Under the pieces are notes generated by a model. It was not told where the DNA came from. It saw nothing but the letters and a program-made list of their open reading frames with translations, and ran no database searches. Below, one piece after another: positions 26,957 through 35,847 of a DNA stretch of 64,000 bases. The stretch is from Bacillus albus (GTDB lineage Bacteria; Bacillota; Bacilli; Bacillales; Bacillaceae_G). How positions within the stretch are numbered: position 1 is the first letter of the stretch; the number at the start of each line of letters is the position of its first letter. The position numbers and the translations under genes were made by a program. Location of the stretch: the NCBI RefSeq assembly GCF_001884185.1, contig NZ_MAOE01000083.1, positions 1 to 64,000 on the forward strand, written 5' to 3'.

Positions 26957-27124
26957 CTAGAAAGAGAGAATGAATTGAACAACAACATATGCAGTATAAG
27001 GTATGCCTACAATTATTAAAAAAATAAAAAGCCATTTAATAAGAGAGTCTGCCCATTGATCTTCATGCATGAACTCTTCTTTTGTTTGCCCTACTTCTGG
27101 TTTTACCTCATATTGGTATTCCAT
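26957..27124 (-). CDS. Small single-pass membrane protein
   Basis: This 55-residue protein has a charged N-terminal half (EYQYEVKPEVGQTKEEFMHEDQW) followed by one membrane helix (about 30-52, WLFIFLIIVGIPYTAYVVVQFIL). ATG 27124 was chosen because AGGGGGAT is upstream on the minus strand. It lies convergent to yodN, whose stop is five bases away. The family was not recognised. Confidence 0.7.
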   Translation of the reverse strand: MEYQYEVKPEVGQTKEEFMHEDQWADSLIKWLFIFLIIVGIPYTAYVVVQFILSF

Positions 27125-27274
27125 AATAAAATCCCCCTTTTTGGTAGCTTGTACTACCATCGTATGCATCTCGTCCAAAGGATATGACCTATAAAAAAAG
27201 AAAAACTATTTTTATAATCTCATATACATATTTTTGAGATTTTTTCATAAAACAGAAATAAAGGAGTGATGCTC

Positions 27275-27454
27275 ATGAAGGAAATTGAAGTCGTAATTGA
27301 TACGGAAGAGATTGCGGAGTTTTTTTATGAGCAACTAATTGAAAGAGGATACGTCCCAAAACGAGAAGAAATTGAAGATCTCGCAGACATTACATTCGAG
27401 TATTTATTAGAGAAATGTATGATTGATGAAGTGTTTGATGAAGAGGATGAGTGA
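27275..27454 (+). CDS. yozD: YozD-like acidic small protein
   Basis: This 59-residue, very acidic protein (KEIEVVIDTEEIAEFFYEQLIERGYVP ... DEVFDEEDE) fits the YozD family. Its place between yodN and the Spo0M cluster also fits. Its function is unknown. ATG 27275 was chosen, with AAGGAGTG six bases upstream; in-frame GTG and ATG codons at 27266 and 27269 are too close. A terminator follows. Confidence 0.78.
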   Translation: MKEIEVVIDTEEIAEFFYEQLIERGYVPKREEIEDLADITFEYLLEKCMIDEVFDEEDE

Positions 27455-27458
27455 AAGT

Positions 27459-27486
27459 AACGACGGGCTTAACTCGTCGTTTTTTT
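27459..27486 (+). terminator. yozD terminator
   Basis: AACGACG / CGTCGT(T) with a T run. Confidence 0.8.
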
Positions 27487-27565
27487 ACTCTTTACAAACT
27501 TGTCACAAATTAAGTCGGAAATTATTGGTATAATTAAAAGAAAATTTTACTCAAGAGGTGAAGGG

Positions 27566-27748
27566 ATGTTCAAAAAAATTATTGATTCTTTATTAGGAAA
27601 GAAAAAATATCGTTCGTATTCTAGTAGTGATTATCGCCATAGAGGTCGCTCTTATTCAAGTAGCGATTATAAACGACGTTCATCTGGTTATGGGCATCAT
27701 CATTATAAAAGAAAGCGTAAAAGCCGTAGCTTCTTTTCAAGTAGCTGA
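27566..27748 (+). CDS. Serine/arginine/tyrosine-rich small basic protein, possible kinase substrate
   Basis: This 60-residue protein begins with a short amphipathic helix (FKKIIDSLLG). It continues as low-complexity sequence with two copies of RSYSSSDY, then KRKRKSRSFFSSS. It is strongly basic with about 17 serines. ATG 27566 was chosen because AAGAGGTGA lies upstream. Its stop overlaps the start of a Ser/Thr kinase gene by one base. I infer that it may be phosphorylated by that kinase, as spore-coat CotG is by CotH; this is unproven. Confidence 0.75.
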   Translation: MFKKIIDSLLGKKKYRSYSSSDYRHRGRSYSSSDYKRRSSGYGHHHYKRKRKSRSFFSSS

Positions 27749-28569
27749 TGAAATGGCGTCGTATACTAGCTTTATTTGATAGACCACTACGAAAAAATAC
27801 AATCGTTGCAAAACGTTATAAAATTGAATCAGTAATTGGAATGGGCAGTTATGGGGTTACATATGTCGTTAATGACTTACAAATAAATAGATATAAAGTC
27901 TTAAAACAATTAAGACAAAGTAAACAAAGATATGAGTCTGGGAGAAAATCATTTGAACAAGAGAAAATGATTTTACAAACATTAAATCACCATGCAATTC
28001 CTAGTTTATATGATCAATTCGTATGGGAGAAAAAAAGTTTTTTTGTGATGGAATATATGCCTGGTGAAAATTTCGAAGATTATATTTTCTTAGATGGGCA
28101 TGTATATACAGAACGTGAAGTTTTTAAAATTTTATATAAAATTTTAGAAATTGTATCGGTGTTTCATAGTGAAGGTATTATTCACCGAGATTTACGCATT
28201 CCAAATATATTAATGAAAGAAAATGAAATTAGTATTATTGATTTTGGATTGGCTAAATTGAAAGGTGAGGGTGATGAACGAGCTACAACTTATGAAGGTG
28301 AACAAGCTTTGATGCGAGAAGTTCACTTTCGTAGCGATTTTTATGCGCTCGGTCATTTTTCATTATTTTTATTATATGCAGGCTATGAATGTAATGAAAA
28401 ACATGAAAAGCCATGGTATGACGAATTAACTTTGGAAAAATATAACCGTGAAATGCTTATGCGCATGTTACAAATAAAAACACCGTACTATGAAAATGTA
28501 CAAGATTTAAAAAAAGATGTAGCTTTTGCTTTAGAAAGGATGGAGGATCCATGTTTCAAAAGTTTTTAG
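27748..28569 (+). CDS. prkD: Ser/Thr protein kinase of the YbdM (PrkD) type
   Basis: This 273-residue eukaryotic-type kinase domain has no membrane segment. Motifs are P-loop GMGSYGVTYV, lysine in KVLKQLR, catalytic loop IIHRDLRIPNIL (R in place of the usual K after HRD-L) and magnesium loop IDFGLAK. The residues needed for activity are present. The closest recalled relative is B. subtilis YbdM/PrkD, which has the same short N-terminal DRPL segment. It sits between a serine-rich protein gene (one-base overlap) and spo0M (19-base overlap), so one operon. Confidence 0.8.
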   Translation: MKWRRILALFDRPLRKNTIVAKRYKIESVIGMGSYGVTYVVNDLQINRYKVLKQLRQSKQRYESGRKSFEQEKMILQTLNHHAIPSLYDQFVWEKKSFFVMEYMPGENFEDYIFLDGHVYTEREVFKILYKILEIVSVFHSEGIIHRDLRIPNILMKENEISIIDFGLAKLKGEGDERATTYEGEQALMREVHFRSDFYALGHFSLFLLYAGYECNEKHEKPWYDELTLEKYNREMLMRMLQIKTPYYENVQDLKKDVAFALERMEDPCFKSF

Positions 28570-29306
28570 CAAGCGTTGGTATTGGTAATGCAAAAGTAGA
28601 TACAGTTCTTGAAAAAGATGAGTATATTGTTGGAGAAGAGATACACGGGAAGGTTCATATAACTGGTGGTTCAGTTAGCCAACAAATTGAAAGCATTTAC
28701 TTAACGTTATCAACATCGTATGTACGAGAAGTGGATGATAAAAAAGTAATAACGACATATGATTTAGAGCGAGTTCGATTGACAGAACCTTTTTCTGTTG
28801 AGCTGAATGAGAAAAAAGAAATTCCATTTTCATTTAACATGCCAGTTGAAACGCCACTTACTCTTGGAATGAAAACAGTTTGGGTGCATACGGGCCTTGA
28901 TATTAAACGCAGTATAGATCCAAGTGATCGTGATTACATTCAAGTGTTGCCCAATGCACTATTAAATAGTGTGTTAGAGAGTGTAAATCAATTAGGTTTT
29001 AAAGCGCGTCATATAGAATGTGAAGAATTACCGTATCGCTTACGTAAGCAAGTTCCATTCGCACAAGAGTTTGAATTTGTTCCGGTTTCCGGAGAGTATT
29101 ATGGGAAATTAGATGAACTAGAATTATTAATCTTACCAAGCGCTTATAATCGCCTTGAGATTATTATGGAAGTAGACAGAAAATCTCGCGGTTTAGCAGG
29201 TTTATTTGCAGAAGCACTTGATCTTGACGAGAAAGTGATTCGCTTTACAGTAACGAATGAAGATATTCCAGCGATGAAAGAAAAAATTAACAATTATATT
29301 TTTTAA
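28551..29306 (+). CDS. spo0M: Spo0M sporulation-control protein
   Basis: This 251-residue arrestin-like protein begins FQKFLASVGIGNAKVDTVL, the conserved Spo0M opening. Beta-sandwich sequence follows (IHGKVHITGG..., IPFSFNMPVETPLTLG..., DRDYIQVLP). It affects an early sporulation stage in B. subtilis. AAAGGATGGAGG lies upstream inside the kinase gene, and the overlap suggests coupled translation. A nested hairpin terminator follows. Confidence 0.93.
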   Translation: MFQKFLASVGIGNAKVDTVLEKDEYIVGEEIHGKVHITGGSVSQQIESIYLTLSTSYVREVDDKKVITTYDLERVRLTEPFSVELNEKKEIPFSFNMPVETPLTLGMKTVWVHTGLDIKRSIDPSDRDYIQVLPNALLNSVLESVNQLGFKARHIECEELPYRLRKQVPFAQEFEFVPVSGEYYGKLDELELLILPSAYNRLEIIMEVDRKSRGLAGLFAEALDLDEKVIRFTVTNEDIPAMKEKINNYIF

Positions 29307-29309
29307 TAA

Positions 29310-29371
29310 ACTATGCATAAAAAAGAAATGGAGAGGAAAACTAAAACAACCGCTCCATTTTTTTGCATAGT
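29310..29371 (+). terminator. Nested-stem terminator after spo0M
   Basis: The inner stem ATGGAG(C) / (G)CTCCAT is followed by T6. An outer stem ACTATGCA (29310-29317) / TGCATAGT (29364-29371) encloses it and reaches into the ribosome site of the next gene. Confidence 0.7.
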
Positions 29372-29383
29372 GAGGTTATGTAT

Positions 29384-30019
29384 GTGAAACGATATCGACA
29401 TTTATACTTGTTAAGTTTTACGCTACTCATTTGTTTTGTCGTATTATCACTTTCGTATCATACCGCTTGTATTGAGAAATTTGACAATATAGTCGCACAT
29501 TTTATTCAAAGTTTTCGAAACGATTACTTGACAGCTTATTTTACTTGGGTGTCTTTTATCGGTTCCAAAAGAATATATTTTCCGTTACTCATCATTCTTG
29601 TAATGTATTTTCTCGTTAGAAAAAAGTTGCTTAGTGCATTACTTCTAACAATTAATTATTATGGATCTCGTTATTTAAATAGTATGCTTAAACTATGGTA
29701 CGAACGAGCAAGACCGGATGTAACGCAGCTTGTTACGGCAACTGGGTATAGTTTTCCGAGCGGTCATACGATGAATGCTACTGCTTTTTTAGGATTTATT
29801 GCATACGTTACAATTACAGAAGAACGTATTACATTGCATAAAAAATTGTTGATTATTTTTATAGCGAGCTTTGTTGTATTATCTATTTCAGTTAGCCGAA
29901 TATATCTTGGCGTTCACTATCCATCTGACATATTAGCAGGATGGGCAGCTGGCGGTAGCTGGCTCGTTTTATGTGTTATATTTCATAAAACGTTCATTAA
30001 AAAAGAACCTATGTCATAA
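29384..30019 (+). CDS. PAP2-family membrane phosphatase
   Basis: This protein of about 211 residues has about six membrane helices and the three phosphatase motifs: KLWYERARPD, SFPSGHTMN and SRIYLGVHYPSD. Such enzymes remove phosphate from phosphatidylglycerol phosphate or undecaprenyl pyrophosphate. A related PgpB-type gene (yodM) lies near yodN in B. subtilis. GTG 29384 fits the GTGAGG site; ATG 29378 is also possible. It converges with the CDF gene and shares a terminator. Confidence 0.85.
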   Translation: MKRYRHLYLLSFTLLICFVVLSLSYHTACIEKFDNIVAHFIQSFRNDYLTAYFTWVSFIGSKRIYFPLLIILVMYFLVRKKLLSALLLTINYYGSRYLNSMLKLWYERARPDVTQLVTATGYSFPSGHTMNATAFLGFIAYVTITEERITLHKKLLIIFIASFVVLSISVSRIYLGVHYPSDILAGWAAGGSWLVLCVIFHKTFIKKEPMS

Positions 30020-30031
30020 TAGGTTCTTTTT
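30001..30031. terminator. Bidirectional terminator overlapping both converging coding ends
   Basis: AAAAGAACCTAT (30001-30012) and ATAGGTTCTTTT (30019-30030) form a 12-bp stem. It contains the last codons of the phosphatase gene and the stop of the CDF gene. Confidence 0.8.
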
Positions 30032-30890
30032 CCATTGGTTCAACATGAATATGTGCATGATAAATACCAAACTTTTTGCGAAGCATAGCCTCGATGTTGT
30101 CAGTAATACAATGACTTTCACCAACATCCATACGAGCATCTACCTCGATTGTAATATCAACGTACGTTTGATTCCCGTACATACGAGCGCGAATATCGAC
30201 GATGTTTTCCACGCCACCAATATGTTCAATCGCATCAGCATACTCTTCCATCTTATCTGGATCGATTCCATCCGTTAACATATGAGAAGCTTCTACGAAA
30301 ATCTCCCATGCAGTTTTACAAATAATAAGACCGACAATTAAAGCGGCAATAGGGTCTAAAATAGGCATTTGGAACTGTGAACCGACAATACCTACTACTG
30401 TACCAATACTTACGAGAGCATCTGATAAATTATCCTTTGCAGCGGCTTCTAATGATTTACTTTTTGTTCGCGCTGCAATCTTTTTCGTATACAAATACAC
30501 ACAGTACATAACGACAGCAGAAAATAAAGCTACCCATGCAGCAAGCACATTAGGCGCTGCTTGTTTCGGATTTAAAAAAGATTGAATGGCACTAATAACA
30601 ACTTCTAATCCGACCGTTGCCATAATAAAAGAAGCAACAAGTGATGCAATTTGTTCTGCGCGCGAATGCCCATAAGGATGATCTGGGTCACGAGGTTTAC
30701 GAGAGATTTTTAGACCAATTAATATTGCTAAAGAAGCACCGATATCCGTTAAGTTATTTAAACCGTCAGCACGTAATGCGCTAGAGAGGGTAATATAACT
30801 GATGATGATTTTTATAGAGGATAAAAATATGTAGGCCATAATGCTGACAATTGCACCTTTATCAGCTTCTTTATGAGAAAGAGTATCCAT
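30009..30890 (-). CDS. Cation diffusion facilitator (CDF) metal exporter
   Basis: This 293-residue transporter has six membrane helices. The metal-site motif of helix 2 is ADGLNNLTDIG and that of helix 5 is KDNLSDALVSIG. HPYGHSRAEQIASL lies in the loop. The cytosolic domain ends in IYHAHIHVEP, a metal-binding strand. N-x-x-D/D-x-x-x-D sites of this sort fit the manganese-type branch (MneP/MneS-like), but zinc or iron is possible. ATG 30890 was chosen for its spacing to AAAGGTGA. Confidence 0.87.
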   Translation of the reverse strand: MDTLSHKEADKGAIVSIMAYIFLSSIKIIISYITLSSALRADGLNNLTDIGASLAILIGLKISRKPRDPDHPYGHSRAEQIASLVASFIMATVGLEVVISAIQSFLNPKQAAPNVLAAWVALFSAVVMYCVYLYTKKIAARTKSKSLEAAAKDNLSDALVSIGTVVGIVGSQFQMPILDPIAALIVGLIICKTAWEIFVEASHMLTDGIDPDKMEEYADAIEHIGGVENIVDIRARMYGNQTYVDITIEVDARMDVGESHCITDNIEAMLRKKFGIYHAHIHVEPMEKEPIMT

Positions 30891-31140
30891 TTTAATCACT
30901 CACCTTTCTACAAGGAATTCCTTTCTATAAATAGAGTATCAAATGAAGCTCGTGTGGGTCTATACAAACATTGTTGACGTTTTTTAGCTTTTTAAGAAGG
31001 GGATAACAAAGTTTCGTGAAGGAAAAATATGTTGTAAAGTGCAAAGTTCGGATATAAACGTGACTTGGATAGGGGAAAGAATACATGAATTATGATGAAT
31101 CCGTATACAACACCGCTGAAAGATGATTGTGAAAAATAAA

Positions 31141-31170
31141 AACCCTCTAAAAAATATTTTTCAGAGGGTT
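31141..31170 (-). terminator. Terminator of the thioredoxin-like gene
   Basis: AACCCTCT / AGAGGGTT; on the minus strand it is followed by TTTTTATTT. Confidence 0.8.
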
Positions 31171-31176
31171 TTCATT

Positions 31177-31491
31177 TTAGTAAGCTTCTAAAAACTCAGT
31201 CACTTGCTCTTCTGTTTTTGCATTAGCACTATGTAAGTGGCCTAGCTTCTCGCCATTTTGATATACAAGTAAACTTGGAATACCCATTACTTGATACTCT
31301 TCAGCGATACTTGGGAACTCATCTTTATTAATAGAATACCATTCAAACTTATTGAACTCTTCCATTACATCTCCAATAAAGTTGTCCATACGCACGCAAT
31401 CTGGGCACCATGTAGTAAAGAACTTAACAACTACTGGCTCCTCGCTTGCGATGATGTCTTTGAATTCCTGTTCTGATTTGATTTCTTTCAT
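31177..31491 (-). CDS. Thioredoxin-family protein
   Basis: This 104-residue thioredoxin fold has active site TTWCPDCVRMD (C-P-D-C instead of C-G-P-C) and cis-proline in VMGIPSLLVY. No signal peptide is seen, so it acts in the cytosol as a disulfide reductant. The start follows GGAGTC. A degraded integrase gene lies directly upstream, marking the edge of the accessory zone. Confidence 0.9.
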   Translation of the reverse strand: MKEIKSEQEFKDIIASEEPVVVKFFTTWCPDCVRMDNFIGDVMEEFNKFEWYSINKDEFPSIAEEYQVMGIPSLLVYQNGEKLGHLHSANAKTEEQVTEFLEAY

Positions 31492-31569
31492 GTTTTTGAC
31501 TCCTCTCAATGTCACACGGATAAGCTAGTATTTTTATGCAAAATCCGCGATTGCAAACATTTTGCAAAC

Positions 31570-31856
31570 ATTAGTGTTTTTGAAATAAGTTATTTGCAAA
31601 ATCTTCGACTGCTTATTTGTAGGTTTGGTATTGCATGTGAGTAGGTGTTCAGTGTGATCCTACTCTTTTTTATGTCCTAAACATTCACTGCGACCTTCGG
31701 ATGTACACCTTAGATACTAGAAACGAATATTAGGAACCTCACTTTTCTTTATAAGCTTTTTCATGAGCTGTGTCAAACTTCTGAAATTGCTTGGCTTACC
31801 TTTATAAGTAGGGTAAATCAAGTTGTATTCACGATAGCCATCGCTATAACGTTCTT
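31570..31856 (-). pseudogene. Decayed tyrosine recombinase (phage integrase) C-terminal part
   Basis: On the minus strand one frame reads RYSDGYREYNLIYPTYKGKP ... KKLIKKSEVPNIRF and then stops just before the expected H-x-L-R-H active site. Further on, other frames give ECLGHKKE and RITLNTYSHAIPNLQ, the latter containing the active-site tyrosine region, then AVEDFANNLFQKH. So the gene end is broken by stops and frameshifts. TTTGCAAA-like repeats (31550-31605) follow. This is an integrase scar beside the thioredoxin gene. Confidence 0.75.
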
Positions 31857-32034
31857 TTCCTCACATAATTATATGAGATGTTTATGGAGCGACTGAAATG
31901 TAAAGTCAGATAAAACAATCAATCTCTTTCCGATATTTAGAGAAGATAAACGATGGATGATCATTACTTATAAATTTTATGAGTGAATTAAACAACAAGC
32001 AGGAAATTCAAAAAATGATGTAGGGGATGCATGG

Positions 32035-32121
32035 ATGAATTTAGAGGAATCGTTATAAGAACTTATTCGTGAAATTGTGAGAGAAGAGATTAGGGTGGCG
32101 TTAGCTAAGTTCCGGCAATAA
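32035..32121 (+). pseudogene. Short relic with an internal stop
   Basis: The frame reads MNLEESL, stop, then ELIREIVREEIRVALAKFRQ and a stop. The helical, charged second half looks protein-like and recalls small phage or plasmid proteins. It lies next to the integrase relic. Confidence 0.35.
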
Positions 32122-32238
32122 TCATAACCTAATAAAGAAATGTGGCTGAAAGGAGAGTGACTAACAGGATTGGGATGCAGATGTGATAGAAAAAAATCAT
32201 TATATTATTCTTTCAGAGGGGATAATTAGGATGTTGAA

Positions 32239-32361
32239 ATGGATAAAGAAACTGTATTCAAAAAAAGCCCACCCTGCATTGTTTGTGAGAAACAAGAAGG
32301 TGAGCTACACTTAAAAGAAACGAATGGGATTTGTGAAAATTGTGCCCAAAATTACGCATGA
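32239..32361 (+). CDS. Small zinc-ribbon protein, possibly frameshifted at its start
   Basis: This 40-residue protein has two C-x-x-C pairs (CIVC at 13-16, CENC at 32-35), a compact zinc ribbon. Another ATG at 32231 in a different frame gives MLKWIKKLYSKK and has the better ribosome site. Its frame joins the zinc-ribbon frame if the A7 run (32270-32276) gains one base. So the true gene may begin at 32231 with a frameshift, or slippage may occur. Its function is unknown. Confidence 0.45.
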   Translation: MDKETVFKKSPPCIVCEKQEGELHLKETNGICENCAQNYA

Positions 32362-32392
32362 ATAAGGTATTGAAAGAGATACCTATACTCTT

Positions 32393-33001
32393 TTACACCT
32401 TATTCCATAAATAAGAAAGTTGGTGGGCTTCTGATTCAAGAGCTATTAAATAATCATTATTAATAGAGTTATTCGTATACATTCTGTTCTTTTGGATGTT
32501 AAGGACTGTATAATTCACATCTTTATATTCATTTGAAAATGTTGATTCATTTAATAATGTCAGTGTTGAGTTGATGTTATATTTATCAATGCGCTCTTTT
32601 TTTCCTTTGAAAAATAGTTTAATAAGATGCGGCTCATCATTAATGAGCAAACCGAGTTCAGGTGATGAGCGGACGATTAAATTATTTGATAACCAATGTG
32701 ATTTACCTGGATCAAACCAAGAAATGTCTTTGTTTTTAATAAATTTTTTGTACTGCTTTATAACCTCAATGTAGTTTTGCTTTTTCTTCTGGTCAACAGT
32801 TTGTACTAATGTTTCAAAACAGTCAAAAGGTAGTTCATTTTTATGAAATTTAATAATAGTTTCTCGTAATTGTTTCCAGTAATCAAAAACCGGGTGATAT
32901 TCAGGTTGAAATTTTAGATTTTTTACAAAATTCGTTTTAGCTGCACTGCTTTTCAGTGTGAAGTCTAAAAATTGTGTAAGTCCCACTTTAATTTCCGCCA
33001 T
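32393..33001 (-). CDS. Hypothetical protein, 202 residues
   Basis: This is a soluble protein with many lysines and aromatics, no signal peptide and no membrane segment. AAAGGGGGTG precedes the ATG on the minus strand, so expression is likely. No domain was recognised. It begins MAEIKVGLTQFLDFTLKSS and contains VDQKKKQNYIEVIKQYKKF. It lies in the accessory zone between the integrase relic and small orphan genes. Confidence 0.65.
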   Translation of the reverse strand: MAEIKVGLTQFLDFTLKSSAAKTNFVKNLKFQPEYHPVFDYWKQLRETIIKFHKNELPFDCFETLVQTVDQKKKQNYIEVIKQYKKFIKNKDISWFDPGKSHWLSNNLIVRSSPELGLLINDEPHLIKLFFKGKKERIDKYNINSTLTLLNESTFSNEYKDVNYTVLNIQKNRMYTNNSINNDYLIALESEAHQLSYLWNKV

Positions 33002-33541
33002 GTTACACCCCCTTTCTAAACGTTACCAATTCGATATTGGAAAGGAAAATCCTGCATTTTTAAGGCGGTGAACTAGATGCTAAAAAAATCGATGCTCATA
33101 CACAATGGCTATTGTATTTCTTGAGCTTGGTATTCATGGAATACTTTCTAAGAGGAGGTAACAGCAATGAATCTACACCCAGTAAATGATAATAATACGA
33201 AAAAAGAAAGGGTGGAATTTTAAATAATGAATTAATTTACAAATGTTGATTTATCAAGGAATTGAAATAAATTCTTATTAAATTGATATTGTGATAATAA
33301 GATATGCGATTTTGCATATCAGATTGTTAAAAGTGAACAAGGTTATAAAATGTCTAATGTTATGGAATTTGAGGGAGAGTAATACTACAATTTCATTTAC
33401 CTGTTTACAATATGAAATAAATTAATTTGAATAGAATTGAAAAATAGGAGTTTGCCTTAAACATTTATTACAGCCAAGAATATTTATAATAATATGAACA
33501 AAGAAATAGGTCCAAGTTTTGTAATGTTGGAGGGGATAATA
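33002..33541. other. Intergenic accessory DNA
   Basis: Very AT-rich DNA with no assigned long gene. The only candidate is an 18-codon frame (33167-33223) behind AGAGGAGGT. An open stretch without a start codon just before it encodes a hydrophobic peptide (QWLLYFLSLVFMEYFL), possibly a relic of a small membrane protein. Confidence 0.4.
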
Positions 33542-33820
33542 ATGGACATAACTCAAAGTGTGGCAAGAATAGTGGTTAATGGGAAAGACCTTTCTTTCAC
33601 TTCAGTTCAAACCTCAGCATGGAATAATGGTCCTATAAATGATTTAATCGTTACGACGAATCAGAGAGTGAATGAGCTTTATCAATTCATGTGGTCACAA
33701 GTACCAGTTATGATGTCCGTATATTTTCTTCAAGGGGCGGATTTAATGAGGTTTGTTAGGGTTGCTGGAATTGATGAACGTGTAACGGGGAAATATATAT
33801 ATCATTTCATTTGGGGATAA
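33542..33820 (+). CDS. Hypothetical small protein
   Basis: This 92-residue protein reads MDITQSVARIVVNGKDLSF at the start. It has a tryptophan/methionine-rich middle (LYQFMWSQVPVMMSVYFLQG). GAGGGGAT lies six bases before ATG 33542. No family was recognised. It looks beta-rich and soluble. A terminator follows. Confidence 0.6.
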   Translation: MDITQSVARIVVNGKDLSFTSVQTSAWNNGPINDLIVTTNQRVNELYQFMWSQVPVMMSVYFLQGADLMRFVRVAGIDERVTGKYIYHFIWG

Positions 33821-33830
33821 GAAGAATTCA

Positions 33831-33856
33831 AAGTAGCCTGACAGCTGCTTTTTTAT
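33831..33856 (+). terminator. Probable terminator
   Basis: AAGTAGC / GCTGCTT (one G-T pair) with a six-base loop, then TTTTT. Confidence 0.6.
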
Positions 33857-34144
33857 TTTTGAAAGGAATGATTGGAGGTTGATACAATAGACTGCATTTT
33901 TACGAACATCAATAATATAAAGGGTTTTATTTAACTGTTTTAATTTAATTTGGAAACGAAATATTGGAAATGATCGTCTAATAAAAAATTAAGATGAAGA
34001 CATTAATTCAAACAAGAATTGATTTTGTCGACGAAATATGACAAATTGCTACGCTCTTATTTGCTATATTAATTTTGTGTAATCGGATAAATATGGAAGT
34101 CTTAAAGCTAAATGTACAAGAAGAAATAGTAAATAAGGGTAGGG
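33857..34144. other. Intergenic region before the TPR gene
   Basis: No gene is seen. It contains the 5' region of the TPR membrane protein gene, with no promoter I could name with confidence. Confidence 0.5.
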
Positions 34145-35800
34145 ATGAGTTTAGTAATGGAAGATAATCTTAGAAAAATCCAACGTTTACTTAAAGGTGG
34201 CGATGTTGATCAGGCAAGGAAAGAAGCGGAAATGCTAATAAATGGAGAGCCAGAGGCTGCTTTCGCTAATCTTTGTTTAAGTTATGTTTATTTTTATGGA
34301 TTAAATGATAATGAAAATGCGAGTAAGTATATAGCAAAGGCACTGCAATTAGAGTATTTAAATGAAGAGTTACTCTCGGTAGGATTAGATATTTTCAGTG
34401 CTCAAAACAATTATAAAAAAGTAAGGGAATTAGCAGAGATAGGATTGAAAAAATATCCTGAAAATGGAAATTTCAATTTCTTTATGGGAGAAGCTGTTAG
34501 ATGTTTTGAACCCGTTAAGAATTCGTTAGTATATTTAGAGAAAGCGATAGCACTGGAACCTGAAAATGAAATTTATTTAGGGAAGTATGCGTATATTCTT
34601 TACACATCTTTTCCTAAAAAGAAAGAGGAGGCATTAAGGGCAGAACGGCAGGCTTTAAAATTAAATTCGGAAAATACAATCAACCTTGTTTTATTCGCAA
34701 CAGCAGCAATGTATCAGGGGAATTTTAAAAAAGCAAGGATGTTTGCGGAAGTTGCAATGCGGCTAGATCCATATAATAAGGATGCATATTCGATTTATAA
34801 AAAGACGATTGGGACAAAAAATAAATTTTGTGATTTTACCGCAAAGTTTGCACATGTTATAGGATTGCCGGTTTCAAAATTCTGTTCATTATTTACGTTT
34901 GTATATTTTAAGAATAAAAACTTATATTACTTTTTATACTTTTTAAGTTCATTTGTTTGGGGGATACTACCTATATATTTAATAGGTTGGTATGCGAGTA
35001 CCATTTATATTTTAGTTTTTGGGATACATTTCATTTCTTCTAAAATTCAAGAGAAGATTCATAAAGAAGTTGGATTAATAAAAGCGGTCGATAAGAAAAA
35101 TATTGTACGAAGTAATCAAAATACAAGAGAACAAGAAATTTCAAAAAGAGAGTATAAGTTATTACCAGAAGAGCATATAAAAATCCAGTCGTATTCAAAT
35201 ATTGAACATCCGAGATACAATATTTGGTATATTTGTTTGTTAATTGTTTTGTCTCTTTTACTTGTTTTGCGTGTCGCAAACTTTTATAGTCCTTATCATA
35301 AAGTATATAAAAATAATGTACGAAATAATTATGAAGAACAGCCGCAGAGTTATAAGCCGTATCAGGATGAAAATGTGGTTCCGAATAATCATGAAGAAAA
35401 ACGAAGTAGTTTAATTATATCTAAGGACAAGTTACAGAGACAAGAGGAGCTAGATCTTATTTATATGATTTCGTCAGCACTAGGTTTATTAGAAACAAGT
35501 GACTTTAGTGAAAAATCGCTTCGTCAATTTATAACTGATAGTTATGTTCCTACTGTTATGGAAAAAGCGGGACAACAAAGCATACAGAGTTTAAGAAGTG
35601 AATATCTTGTTAGAATATATAAAGAAGGAACAAATGTATACGTGTTAATGAAAAACGATGGTAGTATCTCAATTATAGAAATATCACAGGGAGAAATTAA
35701 TCATATTTACGGTGAGAATTGGGATAAAAGTGAGCAAGAAATAAATACATATCATGAATTAATTGATAAGTTTAAAAGAGAAGGAGTACAGCTAGAGTAA
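34145..35800 (+). CDS. Membrane-anchored TPR protein
   Basis: This 551-residue protein has an N-terminal half (about 1-230) of tetratricopeptide-like helices (NASKYIAKALQLE, KVRELAEIGLKKYPENG, ARMFAEVAMRLDPYNKDAYS). Two close membrane segments follow (about 255-300), then a third (about 358-377, WYICLLIVLSLLLVLRV). The C-terminal domain outside the third helix is unrecognised (about 430-551). TPR proteins usually hold protein partners; the partner here is unknown. GGGTAGGG lies at the start. It is a single gene followed by an unusual perfect hairpin. Confidence 0.75.
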   Translation: MSLVMEDNLRKIQRLLKGGDVDQARKEAEMLINGEPEAAFANLCLSYVYFYGLNDNENASKYIAKALQLEYLNEELLSVGLDIFSAQNNYKKVRELAEIGLKKYPENGNFNFFMGEAVRCFEPVKNSLVYLEKAIALEPENEIYLGKYAYILYTSFPKKKEEALRAERQALKLNSENTINLVLFATAAMYQGNFKKARMFAEVAMRLDPYNKDAYSIYKKTIGTKNKFCDFTAKFAHVIGLPVSKFCSLFTFVYFKNKNLYYFLYFLSSFVWGILPIYLIGWYASTIYILVFGIHFISSKIQEKIHKEVGLIKAVDKKNIVRSNQNTREQEISKREYKLLPEEHIKIQSYSNIEHPRYNIWYICLLIVLSLLLVLRVANFYSPYHKVYKNNVRNNYEEQPQSYKPYQDENVVPNNHEEKRSSLIISKDKLQRQEELDLIYMISSALGLLETSDFSEKSLRQFITDSYVPTVMEKAGQQSIQSLRSEYLVRIYKEGTNVYVLMKNDGSISIIEISQGEINHIYGENWDKSEQEINTYHELIDKFKREGVQLE

Positions 35801-35847
35801 AATAAAACTTAACGTGTTAATACAGGTAGGAAGCATAGTGATAAATT

